Shown here: one piece after another, positions 19,886 through 28,931 of the stretch | Layout: each line of letters opens with the position of its first letter | How positions within the stretch are numbered: position 1 is the first letter of the stretch | Notes under the pieces: model-generated | Databases searched by the model: none | What the model saw: only the letters and a program-made list of their open reading frames with translations | What the model was told of the DNA's origin: nothing | Position numbers and translations under genes: made by a program | Origin: Candidatus Photodesmus blepharonis | GTDB taxonomy: Bacteria; Pseudomonadota; Gammaproteobacteria; Enterobacterales; Vibrionaceae | NCBI RefSeq assembly: GCF_000731795.2 | Contig: NZ_JGVK01000027.1 | Coordinates: 180,972-244,971 of the forward strand | Reading direction: 5' to 3' | Length of the DNA stretch: 64,000 nucleotides

Positions 19886-21265
19886 ATGGCAAAATTTATC
19901 TCTGATCAAAATCCAAAATTTACTGAAGGTTCGACTATAAAGCACATATTGGTTATGTCTGGTGCAAGCTCAATAGGTTTAATAGCGCTTTTTCTTGTCG
20001 ATTTACTTGATATGTTGTTCATCAGTATGTTAGGAGAAGTAGAACTAGCAGCAGCAGTTGGTTTCGCAGGAACTTTGGTTTTTTTTTCAACTTCGATTTC
20101 TATTGCAACTTCAATTGCAATGGGAACTTTAGTGTCAAAAGCTATTGGTGAAAAGAATAGAGGATATGCAAAGCAACTTAGTATTAGTATTATGATAACA
20201 GCTTTTACTATTAACGTCTTTGTCAGTGGGGCTATATTTTTTTATATGTCAGATTTACTTTCAGTTATAGGGGCTTTAGGATATGCTGCGGAGAGAGCAA
20301 AGGCATACTTGTATATTTTATTACCAAGTACTCCAGTGATTGCGTTAGCAATGGCTTCGGGAGCTGGACTCCGAGCTGTGGGTGATGCAAAGCGTTCTAT
20401 GTTGGCAACGCTTCTGGGAGGTGTTGTTAACGCAATATTGGATCCGCTATTCATATTTGGTTTTTCTTGGAATGTTGAAGGTGCAGCATTTGCTTCAGTT
20501 ATAGCTCGTTTGACTGTTTTCGGTTTTTCCATGTATTCGCTTATTTTTATTCATAAACTAGTTGCTAGGCCATCATTTTTCGATTGGCTGAATAATATTA
20601 AAGTTATTTTGACTATTGTAATTCCAGCAGCCATAACTAACATTGCAACTCCGATAGGTAATGTAATTGCGACTTCTTTTATAGCTCGATTCGGTGCAGA
20701 TTTTGTAGCAGGTTATACAGTAATAGGGCGTTTAACTCCTGTTTGTTTTGTAGCTATATTTGCACTTTCTGGTGCGGTGGGTCCTATACTTGGGCAAAAT
20801 TTTGGTGCAAAGAAATTTGATCGAGTGAAAGAGATTTTGAATAATTCTCTGATTGTTGTGGTTAGTTATACAATTTTTGTTTGTATCATCCTTTATTTCA
20901 TTCAAGGTTTTATCATTCAAAGTTTTAGTTTAGAAGGTGATGCATCCAAAATTGTTTCTGCATTTTGTACCTATGTAGCAATTAGTTTTATTTTTAATGG
21001 TACTTTATTTCTTGCAAATACTTTTTTCAATAACTTTGGTAAACCGTTTTATTCTACTGCTCTAAACTTGGGTAAAGCAACATTTGGAACATTACCATTT
21101 GTCTATGTGGGATCACAGTGGTTTGGTGCGTTGGGTGTACTTTACGGTCAAGCATTAGGTGCAATGCTATTTGGTGTAATAGCGATAACTGTACTCAGAG
21201 CACATTGTAAATGTTATGTGAAGCTAAAAGCTAGCAATAAAAAAAATACCCTATGGATTATTTAA
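19886..21265 (+). CDS. MATE-family multidrug/sodium efflux transporter
   Basis: Polytopic inner-membrane exporter with 12 predicted helices in two MATE repeats. Repeat one has the typical VDLLDMLFISMLGEVELAA segment and the AGLRAVGDAKRSM loop; repeat two has ITNIATPIGNVIATSFIARFG and GPILGQNFGAKKFDRV. The 459-residue length is normal. The frame is open from GTG 19871; ATG 19886 is preferred because MAKFISDQ looks like the real N-terminus, although no strong ribosome site supports either. Substrate unknown; Na+ or H+ coupling is a family property. Confidence 0.88.
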   Translation: MAKFISDQNPKFTEGSTIKHILVMSGASSIGLIALFLVDLLDMLFISMLGEVELAAAVGFAGTLVFFSTSISIATSIAMGTLVSKAIGEKNRGYAKQLSISIMITAFTINVFVSGAIFFYMSDLLSVIGALGYAAERAKAYLYILLPSTPVIALAMASGAGLRAVGDAKRSMLATLLGGVVNAILDPLFIFGFSWNVEGAAFASVIARLTVFGFSMYSLIFIHKLVARPSFFDWLNNIKVILTIVIPAAITNIATPIGNVIATSFIARFGADFVAGYTVIGRLTPVCFVAIFALSGAVGPILGQNFGAKKFDRVKEILNNSLIVVVSYTIFVCIILYFIQGFIIQSFSLEGDASKIVSAFCTYVAISFIFNGTLFLANTFFNNFGKPFYSTALNLGKATFGTLPFVYVGSQWFGALGVLYGQALGAMLFGVIAITVLRAHCKCYVKLKASNKKNTLWII

Positions 21266-21347
21266 ATTATTTCATTTAGCGAAAAGGCGTATAGACAATT
21301 TGTGTGTTGCGCATTGACTTTGATTTTTTAAACACGGAAGACATGTA

Positions 21348-21362
21348 CCAAGTGCAACTTGG
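21348..21362. terminator. Small hairpin between convergent MATE and metG genes
   Basis: CCAAGT-GCA-ACTTGG is a perfect 6-bp stem with a 3-base loop, enclosed by ACATG (21341-21345) and CATGT (21369-21373). No clean T-run adjoins on either strand, so it is at best a weak bidirectional terminator. Confidence 0.3.
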
Positions 21363-21392
21363 CTACCTCATGTAAGGAATTTCTATTGTATG

Positions 21393-23069
21393 CTAATTTA
21401 AAAAAGATTCTATTTCTGTATCTTTCTTTGCCTCTTTAATCATAGCTTCTACTTGTTTAGAGTCAATACGATTAAATAGTGTTTTAAATTCGGTGATTTT
21501 GTGATCAATAAGTGGATTAACAATACAATTCCATGTTAGTTTCTCATTAATAAATGCTTCAGCACGGGCTGTAAGCTTTGGCATGATTGGTTTCAAGTAT
21601 AGCATTAAGATACGAAATAGGTTGATACCAACAGAACAAATGTTTTGAAGTTCCTTTTCTTTATCTGTGTTTTTTGCTATAATCCATGGCGCCTTTTCAT
21701 CAATATATTGATTAGCTTTGTCTGCTAAAGTAGTAATTTCACGGATGAGATGGCTGAATTCGCGTGTTTCATATAATTCTGCTATAAGTTCAGAAGAAGC
21801 AACGAACTCGTTATATAATTTTTTCTCTGTGAAATTAGCCGATAATTTTCCTCCAAAACGCTTAGAAATAAAAGTGGCATTACGAGATGCTAAATTGACG
21901 ATTTTATTTACTATATCGGAATTAAAGCGTTGAATGAAATCTTCTAGATTCAGATCCAGATCGTTTATATGCTTGTTTAGTTTTGTAGCATAGTAGTAAC
22001 GTAAGCACTCTGGATCTAGGTAACGTGAATAAGTATTAGCTTTTATAAAAGTACCTTTTGATTTAGACATTTTCATGCCATTTATTGTTAGATACCCATG
22101 CACAAATATATTATTTGGTTTACGGAAATCAGATCCTTCAAGCATTGCAGGCCAAAATAAGCTATGGAAGTAAACAATATCTTTGCCGATAAAATGGTAA
22201 AGCTCCGTTGTACTGTTTTTATGCCAATATTCGTTGAAATTTAAATCTTCACGCTTAGTGCATAAATTTTTGAATGAGCTGATATAGCCAACCGGAGCAT
22301 CGATCCATACATAAAAAAATTTTCCCTCTTCACCTGGAATTTCGAAACCGAAATAAGGAGAATCGCGTGAAATATCCCATTGTTTTAGTCCAGCTTTAAG
22401 CCATTCCTGCATTTTATTTGCTATTTCGCTTTGTAGTGTTCCAGAGAGGGTCCATTCTCTTAACATTGCTTCAAATTTTGGTAGATCGAAAAAAAAGTGT
22501 TTGGAATTTTTTATTATTGGATCTGTACCAGAAATAGTAGATTTAGGTTCAATGAGTTCCGTTGGACTGTAGGTTTCACCACACTCATCGCAATTATCTC
22601 CATATTGATTTGTAGATCTACAGTTAGGACATGTACCTTTTATGAAGCGATCTGGTAGAAATATTCCTTTTTTAGAATCAAATAGTTGAGAAATTACACG
22701 GCTAGAAATAAAACCTTTTTTCTTAAGATTGAGGTAGATATGAGAAGTTAAAAGTTCAAAGTTTTCACTACTATGCGTGCTGTGGTAGTTGTCAAAGCTG
22801 ATGCCAAAAGTAACCAAATCTCTTTGATGTTCCTCACTAACTGCTTTGATCATCTCTTCTGGAGTAATCCCCATTTGTTCTGCTTTAAGCATAATTGCTG
22901 TACCATGAGCGTCATCAGCGCAAATAAAGTTTACAATATGACCGCGTAGACGTTGGTAACGAACCCAGATATCAGCTTGAACATGCTCAAGCATATGACC
23001 AAGGTGAATAGATCCATTAGCGTATGGAAGGGCACAAGTGACTAAGATTTTTCTTGGATCAGTTGGCAT
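21393..23069 (-). CDS. metG: Methionyl-tRNA synthetase, lacking the C-terminal tRNA-binding domain
   Basis: Class I synthetase that charges tRNA-Met. The HIGH box is [10 protein letters not shown], the zinc knuckle has [19 protein letters not shown], and the KMSKS loop is intact. The protein is 558 residues and stops shortly after [18 protein letters not shown], exactly where the E. coli enzyme (677 residues) continues into the OB-fold dimerisation/tRNA-binding domain. Only 127 bases separate the stop from the next gene, so the domain is deleted rather than frameshifted. The catalytic core and anticodon-binding helical domain remain; monomeric core enzymes of this kind are active in E. coli, so function is likely retained. 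Confidence 0.94.
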   Translation of the reverse strand: MPTDPRKILVTCALPYANGSIHLGHMLEHVQADIWVRYQRLRGHIVNFICADDAHGTAIMLKAEQMGITPEEMIKAVSEEHQRDLVTFGISFDNYHSTHSSENFELLTSHIYLNLKKKGFISSRVISQLFDSKKGIFLPDRFIKGTCPNCRSTNQYGDNCDECGETYSPTELIEPKSTISGTDPIIKNSKHFFFDLPKFEAMLREWTLSGTLQSEIANKMQEWLKAGLKQWDISRDSPYFGFEIPGEEGKFFYVWIDAPVGYISSFKNLCTKREDLNFNEYWHKNSTTELYHFIGKDIVYFHSLFWPAMLEGSDFRKPNNIFVHGYLTINGMKMSKSKGTFIKANTYSRYLDPECLRYYYATKLNKHINDLDLNLEDFIQRFNSDIVNKIVNLASRNATFISKRFGGKLSANFTEKKLYNEFVASSELIAELYETREFSHLIREITTLADKANQYIDEKAPWIIAKNTDKEKELQNICSVGINLFRILMLYLKPIMPKLTARAEAFINEKLTWNCIVNPLIDHKITEFKTLFNRIDSKQVEAMIKEAKKDTEIESFLN

Positions 23070-23301
23070 AATTAATAGTTTACCCTATAAAGTTTTTTGT
23101 TGATATTATCTCATACAACTCTTAACTCCAATACACTAGATAAATGAACATCTCAAACTTTAGATCATTAATATACTAAGATATAAAAAGATAAAGTTTA
23201 GAGTATTGATTAGCTCTAAAGAGTTTTTTGCTATCGAAAGAAACAAATGCTAACATAGAACATGATTTACTTCTTTATTTTTAAAACGGTTTATTTGTTA
23301 A

Positions 23302-25083
23302 TTACATAGCATAAAATCGTTTCAGTTCAGTTAGGCCTTGCATCAATATTGGTAGATTTGGGTTTTCTTCTAGGCGTTGATAGTTTGGACCATACAACTT
23401 ATAATTACCAAATTTGTCCATAACTGTCGTTTTCCTCGGTGTTATTAACGCTAATTCTTGAGAATTGCCAGCTAAAATCAATTTCCTTTTGTTTTTTCTG
23501 AATAAACTGCGACCACTGCTGAAATCTGTTGGGTTTGATGAAACACCGAGAAGATCTTGTAATAAGGTAACAGATATATCTAGATGGCTTGAACGATGGT
23601 TATATTTAGCTGCAAGCTTGCCTGGCCAATGAATAATCATTGGAACTTGTAATTGATAACGACTATAATTACTGTTAGAGTCCCAGTTGTTTCTTTTAGT
23701 TTCATTGAATTCTATACCATGATTAGAGGTAATGATTACAACTGTATCTTTTTTAAACCCTAAAGTTTCTAGTTGTTCGTAAAGCTTTTTAAGTTCGCTA
23801 TCTACTTGGTTCACTGAGTGATTGTAGCTTGTTCGTAGGAGGTCATCGGCGATTTTAGCTTTGTAATTGTTTAAGTCGTTGAGCGTTGTTAACTCAATAA
23901 AACTAAGCCAGGGTTGTTTTATATCTTTAGCCCATTTCGCCCATACATTAATGGTTTGGCTATCAGAGGACTCATTATTAGAAAAGGTAATAGAAGAAAA
24001 ATGTAAGCCTCTAAAAATTGTCTGCACATATAGTTCATTATTAAAATTATCGCTGCTAAATAAACCAAATTGGTAGCCTTGATCTTGTAAGGTACTGATT
24101 AGCAGTGGTAATGTTCCTTGTGATTTTATACTCGAAGCATAGACGCTTGGTAAACCATAAAATAGACCGAACATTCCGTATATATCATTGCTTGAACTAT
24201 AATGGTTAGTGAAATTTAGGTTGTTTTTAGAGTAAATAGTTGTTGCCGGCATGGTACTATCATTTAATCTATCGCTACGCAGATTGCTAACATTAACTAC
24301 TAAAATATTTAATTTTTCAGAGTGGGGACAAAAAGTAATTTTTTCTAGTGGGTATTTGATTAGCTCGCTGCCAATTTCATTTTTGGCAAGGCGTTTTAAG
24401 TGTTTTTCACGGTTTAAAAGACCGTGTCTTTCCATAAAAGATTTGGCCGTCATAGGATATGACAATGGAAAATTTGTTTTTTGATTAGTTACTGGAGAGT
24501 AGAAATAAGCATCTGACCAAACATAAATTAAATGGCTAGAAATAAAACTTATAAAAAAAAATGTGGCAATTAAAAATCCTATTCGTTTGTTGAAAAGTTT
24601 ATGTTTCTTGTACCAAATCCACTCTGATAAAATCAGCTCGGATAAAAAAATGAATGGTAGGATGATAAACACATTCTGCAAATTGGAATTGATTGTGTTA
24701 TTTTTATCGTTGAAGAGAAGTTTCCAAACTACTGGGCTGAGATGTAAATTTATAGTTTGATATGCTTGGGCATCTATCAGTAAGAAAACGAGACTTAAAG
24801 TGAAAAAACAAATGGTTATTAGGCGAAATACTTTACGTGATGGTATCAGAAAGGTAAGAGGAAATAAGATAAGTAAATAAAAAGCTAATACTAAGAAAGC
24901 AAAGTGACTGCACCATGAGGATATAAGGTAAAACAAGCCGAGCCATGTATCAGGCAAGGGTGAGTGAACGATATACTTCACACCAACAAGCATTGCAGCG
25001 ATAATGTTGAAGAAAGAAAACCAGTGTCCCCAACTCACAAGGTGTGACACCCGACTACCGTATTTACTTCCGCTATCTAGCAT
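23302..25083 (-). CDS. yejM: Inner-membrane periplasmic-sulfatase-fold protein YejM/PbgA (LapC)
   Basis: 593 residues: five hydrophobic helices in the first 190 residues (DUF3413 region, starting at the motif HLVSWGHWFSFFN), then a periplasmic alkaline-phosphatase/arylsulfatase-like domain with NILVVNVSNLRSD, YSSSNDIYGMFGLFYGLPS and SNHGIEFNETK. In enterobacteria this essential protein controls LPS amount through the LapB-FtsH-LpxC circuit and was earlier linked to cardiolipin transport; it is not a true sulfatase. Length matches the E. coli protein (586). yejL, usually just upstream, is not seen. Confidence 0.9.
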   Translation of the reverse strand: MLDSGSKYGSRVSHLVSWGHWFSFFNIIAAMLVGVKYIVHSPLPDTWLGLFYLISSWCSHFAFLVLAFYLLILFPLTFLIPSRKVFRLITICFFTLSLVFLLIDAQAYQTINLHLSPVVWKLLFNDKNNTINSNLQNVFIILPFIFLSELILSEWIWYKKHKLFNKRIGFLIATFFFISFISSHLIYVWSDAYFYSPVTNQKTNFPLSYPMTAKSFMERHGLLNREKHLKRLAKNEIGSELIKYPLEKITFCPHSEKLNILVVNVSNLRSDRLNDSTMPATTIYSKNNLNFTNHYSSSNDIYGMFGLFYGLPSVYASSIKSQGTLPLLISTLQDQGYQFGLFSSDNFNNELYVQTIFRGLHFSSITFSNNESSDSQTINVWAKWAKDIKQPWLSFIELTTLNDLNNYKAKIADDLLRTSYNHSVNQVDSELKKLYEQLETLGFKKDTVVIITSNHGIEFNETKRNNWDSNSNYSRYQLQVPMIIHWPGKLAAKYNHRSSHLDISVTLLQDLLGVSSNPTDFSSGRSLFRKNKRKLILAGNSQELALITPRKTTVMDKFGNYKLYGPNYQRLEENPNLPILMQGLTELKRFYAM

Positions 25084-25674
25084 TTATTTTGTTCTTTGAT
25101 TATCCGTTTTTATTTATTGTATTCATTGAAAAACAACTAATGCTTGAGCAAATCTTTAGCCATTTTTTTTCAAGAATTTTACTACTGTATGTGATTTTTC
25201 CAGAAAACTTAAGGATAAGATAAGCCAGGTTGGCAAAAACTACTGATCTTTTTTTGAAGTTTCCTTAGTTACTTTGCTTTTCCTGTGGTAATAGTACAGC
25301 TTTCCTCAAATATACTCAAGAATTGAGTTTATAAGTTAGAAAAAAATTCTATCTGAATCTTTTCAAAAAAATATATTGAGTTATGAGACTTAAGAAGATT
25401 TTATCATTTTTTTCGTTTTTTTCAGTAGCATTATGATCTTTAGATAGTTTTTTAATACAGCTAGCAACTGAGTCTTTAAGTATTGTAAAGTCGGAAGGGA
25501 TCATTGCGTGTTATATTTCCAGTTACTTTAAGCAGTCATTAAAGTAGATTAGTATTATAATTCTTACAATTATTTTCATGTCAGTTTTGTTAGCGATACT
25601 ATTAAAGTATAAAAGATTGATAAAAAGTTCAATAATAGTACTCTCATCTTGTCAGTCTAAGGATATTGTTAATT
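25084..25674. other. Gene-free spacer upstream of yejM and hpt
   Basis: About 590 bases between the divergent yejM and Hpt genes. No supported ORF; I looked for a yejL remnant on the minus strand and found none. Promoters for both genes must be here, but AT-richness prevents a reliable choice. Confidence 0.45.
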
Positions 25675-26022
25675 ATGAAGGCTAGAATAGAGATAGACAT
25701 TTTATACGTGATAAGTGTATTGGGAGGTGATAAATGTGCTGTAGAACGCTTACTAGACGTGTTTGTTCAGAATCATGCAGATGATGCTTACGAGTTATCT
25801 AACTTATTAAGAAATAAGAACATGGAAGAGGCGCTTAGAAAAATTCATAGCTTAAAAGGTATAGCTGGCCATTTAGGCTCAGTAAAATTAAAAATGATCG
25901 CAGATCAAATTGAAATGGATATGAAGAATGAATTTCTGGTTAGCGAGATTAAACTAGTAGAATTACAAGAAATTTTATCTGCAACAGTCGAAAGTGCACA
26001 GAATTACCTCATAAGTAAATAG
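25675..26022 (+). CDS. Stand-alone histidine phosphotransfer (Hpt) protein
   Basis: A 115-residue all-helical Hpt module with the phospho-His motif HSLKGIAGHLG, His58. The preceding helices (LLDVFVQNHADDAYELSNLL) and the following one (KLKMIADQIEMDMK) complete the four-helix bundle. The frame opens with TTG at 25666, but AAGGA at 25659-25663 is correctly spaced from ATG 25675, so that is taken as start. It would carry phosphate from the receiver of a hybrid kinase to a response regulator. It is similar in size to LuxU of Vibrio quorum sensing (114 residues), but the sequence around the His (LuxU has HALKSSAASFG) differs, so I do not call it luxU. Confidence 0.85.
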   Translation: MKARIEIDILYVISVLGGDKCAVERLLDVFVQNHADDAYELSNLLRNKNMEEALRKIHSLKGIAGHLGSVKLKMIADQIEMDMKNEFLVSEIKLVELQEILSATVESAQNYLISK

Positions 26023-26115
26023 AAAAAAACTAGAAACATTTCAAGGCAATTTCCATAACTTTTCCTGCTTATTTGGAAAATTTTATCTGGAGTGATAAGA
26101 AAATGGATCTACATT

Positions 26116-26448
26116 TCAGTGGTAGGTATACAGTACCTGGGGATTGGTTTGTGTAAAATGCAGAGCTCTACTGCTCACGTTTTTAAATGTATTTTTGCTC
26201 TCTCCTTTTTTACCTAGAATAGCACTTTCGATATTTGAGTTCAGAGCGTAAAAAAACTGACTTATGTCTCCTTTCACTGTGACAAGTGTCTTAATATTTT
26301 GTGCAGAATCACTTTGCGTATTTTGTTTATTATCGAACCAGTACAAACCCCCTTCATTGATAACAATGATGCCAGTAATTGCAAAATTTAGTTCTTTAGC
26401 TTGCTTAAGAAGTGCTTTGCACAAGTTTTCTAGTGTTTCTATTGACAT
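26116..26448 (-). CDS. Small hypothetical protein
   Basis: A 110-residue ORF that I do not recognise. It has an N-terminal amphipathic helix (LENLCKALLKQAKELNF), then a likely beta-hairpin (AITGIIVINEGGLYWF), a polar middle, and a lysine/asparagine-rich second half. The opening helix plus IIVINEGG strand has a faint likeness to the start of GlcG/HbpS-type domains, too weak to use. It converges on the Hpt gene with a 93-base gap. A 64-codon frame overlaps on the other strand. No strong ribosome site precedes ATG 26448. It could be a lineage-specific gene or a chance ORF. Confidence 0.45.
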   Translation of the reverse strand: MSIETLENLCKALLKQAKELNFAITGIIVINEGGLYWFDNKQNTQSDSAQNIKTLVTVKGDISQFFYALNSNIESAILGKKGESKNTFKNVSSRALHFTQTNPQVLYTYH

Positions 26449-26719
26449 TTTTGCTTAACCTCTTTGGTGTTCAATTGTACTGAGAACTCTAAAATTTATC
26501 AAGTGGTATCATCGAAATCGTTTTGAGTTCTCGAACTACGTTGAAAATTTCAAAAAAAGCATACATCTTTAAACAATTATGATAACGAGTAAACATGTAC
26601 CTCCATTATGGAAAGATCAGGCAAGGTTGTCTAGTGTTGCTTGAAAAAAAATACGGAGATATTGATTCATTTCACGGGTAAGTGGTACCTAATCGATATA
26701 TTTATGGTACAGAACGAAT

Positions 26720-28492
26720 TTAAGTGATAGGCAAAACTTGTTTTACGTATTTTCCGGGTGCTTTGGCAATTACGGGATTTTGCTCTGAACCCTGCTTAAA
26801 GGGTTTTATTTGTTGTTTTTCTGAATTAAGGTTCATTAACCACTCATGCCAATGGGGCCACCAGGAACCTTTAGTATAATTGGCACTTGCCAACCACTCG
26901 TCAGCGGATTGAGTAGTGTTGTTATTTAACCAATAACCATATTTGTTCTTACAAGGGGGGTTAATGACACCAGCGATATGACCGGCTTCGCTAAGTACAA
27001 AAGTCTTATTGTTGCCACCAGACTTTAATAAACCACGGTATGTACCTTGCCAGAGTGCTATGTGATCTTCTTTAGCGGATATGAAGTAACTAGGTATTCT
27101 TATTTTGTTTAAGTCAATCCATACGCCACCAATTTTTATTCCTTTTTCTTTGATAAGCTTATTTTCAAGATATAATTCACGTAATAAAAAATTATGACAG
27201 GCTGCTGCTACATTCATATTATCGCTATTCCAGTAGAGCAGATCAAAATCCATAGGACTATTACCCTTTAAGTAATTTTCAATATAGTAGTTCCAATATA
27301 GAGTATTTTCTCGTAGTAAACTAAAAGTGACACTTAATGAACGGCCATCCATATATCCTTTTGTATTATTTTGAATTTCGATAGCATCGACAATCGTATC
27401 ATTAATGTACGCGCCAATCTCTCCTGGTTGAGAAAAATCAAGCAATGTAGCAAAGAAAGATGCTGATTGTATGCGTTTTTTCATGCGCTTAGCTGAATAA
27501 TACGCAATTGTAGAGGCTAAAAGTGTACCTCCTATACAATAGCCAGCAGCGTTAATTTGTTCTTGTTTAGTGATATCTTCAATTACAGCTACCGCTTTTA
27601 CTACACCTTCAAGAACATAGTCACTAAAGTGAATTTCAGCTTGCTTCTTACCTGGATTACGCCATGATATCATGAACACGCTGTGATTTTTATTTAATAA
27701 CCACCGAACCATAGAGTTCTCTTTACGCAAATCCAAAATGTAGTACTTGTTGATGAATGGTGGAACAATTAGTAAAGGTGTTGAATTGATCGTATTTGTA
27801 AGCGGTTTATATTGAATAAGTTCAAAGAGATCGTTGGAAAATACAATATCTCCTTCTGTATTCGCGATATCATCACCGATACGGCATGCATTATTATCGT
27901 TCATGCGTATTTTTAAAATGTCTGCACTAGACTCCAGATCTCTCTTTAGTTGTTCCAATCCAAAAAGTAAATTTTCACCGTTTTTCTCAATTGTGAGCTT
28001 TAAAAGTTCTGGATTTGTTGCGACAAAGTTGCTTGGGGATAGCGCATTAATAGCTTGGCGAGAAAAGAAAATAAGACGTTCTTTAGTTGGTTTGTCTATT
28101 CCATCAATACTGTTAATGGTGTTGAGATAGGTTTTACTAAAAAGTAAATAAGATTGTTTAATAAAATTATAGAAGGTATCAGTTTTCCACAACTCGTTGG
28201 TGAAACGCTTATCTTCTTTCTCTTCTTCGACAAATTTTTTTTTCTTACCTGCTAATGCAATGTTTTGCCAAATTTGCAACTGTTGTTCCCACCATTGCAT
28301 TTGTAACTGTAACAAAACTGCTGGTTGTTCTCCTGCTTTTTTAAGCAGCTGAATACTATCTTCTAAACTTATTTTTTGTATCGCCTCACTAAGAGGAGAA
28401 TTTACAGATGATTTAATTTCAAGACCTTGCCACCATTGCTTATTGATTTCTTGAAGTCTTACGAGATAATCTGAGAAAAAATTTTGAAACAT
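26720..28492 (-). CDS. phaC: Class I poly(3-hydroxyalkanoate) synthase
   Basis: Polymerises 3-hydroxybutyryl-CoA to polyhydroxybutyrate at the granule surface. 590 residues, the class I length. The lipase-like box AAGYCIGGTLL places the catalytic Cys at residue 319, the same number as in Cupriavidus necator PhaC1; the catalytic Asp lies in SAKEDHIALW and the His in EAGHIAGVINPP. Start ATG 28492 has a GGAG site. It is the last gene of phaB-phaA-phasin-phaC and is separated from the phasin gene by a hairpin followed by TTTT, which should lower its expression relative to phasin. Confidence 0.95.
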   Translation of the reverse strand: MFQNFFSDYLVRLQEINKQWWQGLEIKSSVNSPLSEAIQKISLEDSIQLLKKAGEQPAVLLQLQMQWWEQQLQIWQNIALAGKKKKFVEEEKEDKRFTNELWKTDTFYNFIKQSYLLFSKTYLNTINSIDGIDKPTKERLIFFSRQAINALSPSNFVATNPELLKLTIEKNGENLLFGLEQLKRDLESSADILKIRMNDNNACRIGDDIANTEGDIVFSNDLFELIQYKPLTNTINSTPLLIVPPFINKYYILDLRKENSMVRWLLNKNHSVFMISWRNPGKKQAEIHFSDYVLEGVVKAVAVIEDITKQEQINAAGYCIGGTLLASTIAYYSAKRMKKRIQSASFFATLLDFSQPGEIGAYINDTIVDAIEIQNNTKGYMDGRSLSVTFSLLRENTLYWNYYIENYLKGNSPMDFDLLYWNSDNMNVAAACHNFLLRELYLENKLIKEKGIKIGGVWIDLNKIRIPSYFISAKEDHIALWQGTYRGLLKSGGNNKTFVLSEAGHIAGVINPPCKNKYGYWLNNNTTQSADEWLASANYTKGSWWPHWHEWLMNLNSEKQQIKPFKQGSEQNPVIAKAPGKYVKQVLPIT

Positions 28493-28516
28493 AATAAATA
28501 CTCCAGTTATCTAAAA

Positions 28517-28538
28517 CCGCCTTAAATAATAAAGGCGG
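28517..28538 (-). terminator. Hairpin with T-tract between phasin and phaC
   Basis: On the minus strand CCGCCTT and AAGGCGG form a perfect 7-bp GC-rich stem with an 8-base loop, followed at once by TTTT. It sits after the phasin stop and before the phaC ribosome site, so it acts either as a partial intrinsic terminator or as a 3'-end stabiliser giving more phasin than synthase mRNA. This is the cleanest terminator-like element in the window. Confidence 0.7.
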
Positions 28539-28556
28539 CAAATAAACATGATTACA

Positions 28557-28904
28557 TCACACAGGAGTGACAGTTTTAAGATTCTCCGAAGTGAGCGATT
28601 CAACATCGTCTTTAAATTCTTTGGCGATAGATTGAAGTTTGTTACTATCATCCATCATTTGCTGTGAAAACTTCGTTAAGACTGATAGTTGTTGGCTATT
28701 GAAAGCAGTTAGCGAAGTTATATCTTTAATTTGGCTGGCAGCTCTCATTTGAGTTAATCCCATTTCACTATATGTTCGGATAGCATTGAGTTGTAGTTCA
28801 GTTAACATCTCAACGTTTTTTGTTATTAATTGGTTGAATTTAAGATAAGGTTGCAAATTTTTTTCAGCTTGTTCTGAAAAAGTTTTAAAAAAATCTGTAT
28901 ACAT
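28557..28904 (-). CDS. phaP: Phasin family protein
   Basis: A 115-residue amphipathic helical protein with the phasin pattern (FKTFSEQAEKNLQPYLKFNQL, then long helices with TELQLNAIRTYSEMGL). Phasins coat polyhydroxybutyrate granules. An AGGAG site lies 7 to 8 bases before ATG 28904. It sits between phaA (27 bases upstream) and phaC, the Vibrio arrangement. Symbol by position and family. Confidence 0.88.
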   Translation of the reverse strand: MYTDFFKTFSEQAEKNLQPYLKFNQLITKNVEMLTELQLNAIRTYSEMGLTQMRAASQIKDITSLTAFNSQQLSVLTKFSQQMMDDSNKLQSIAKEFKDDVESLTSENLKTVTPV

Positions 28905-28931
28905 GATCTTGCTCCTATAATGATTATGTTT

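Noticed and set aside
25666..26022. Hpt protein as LuxU
   Set aside because: Size fits, but residues around the phospho-His and the flanking helices do not match LuxU as I remember it.
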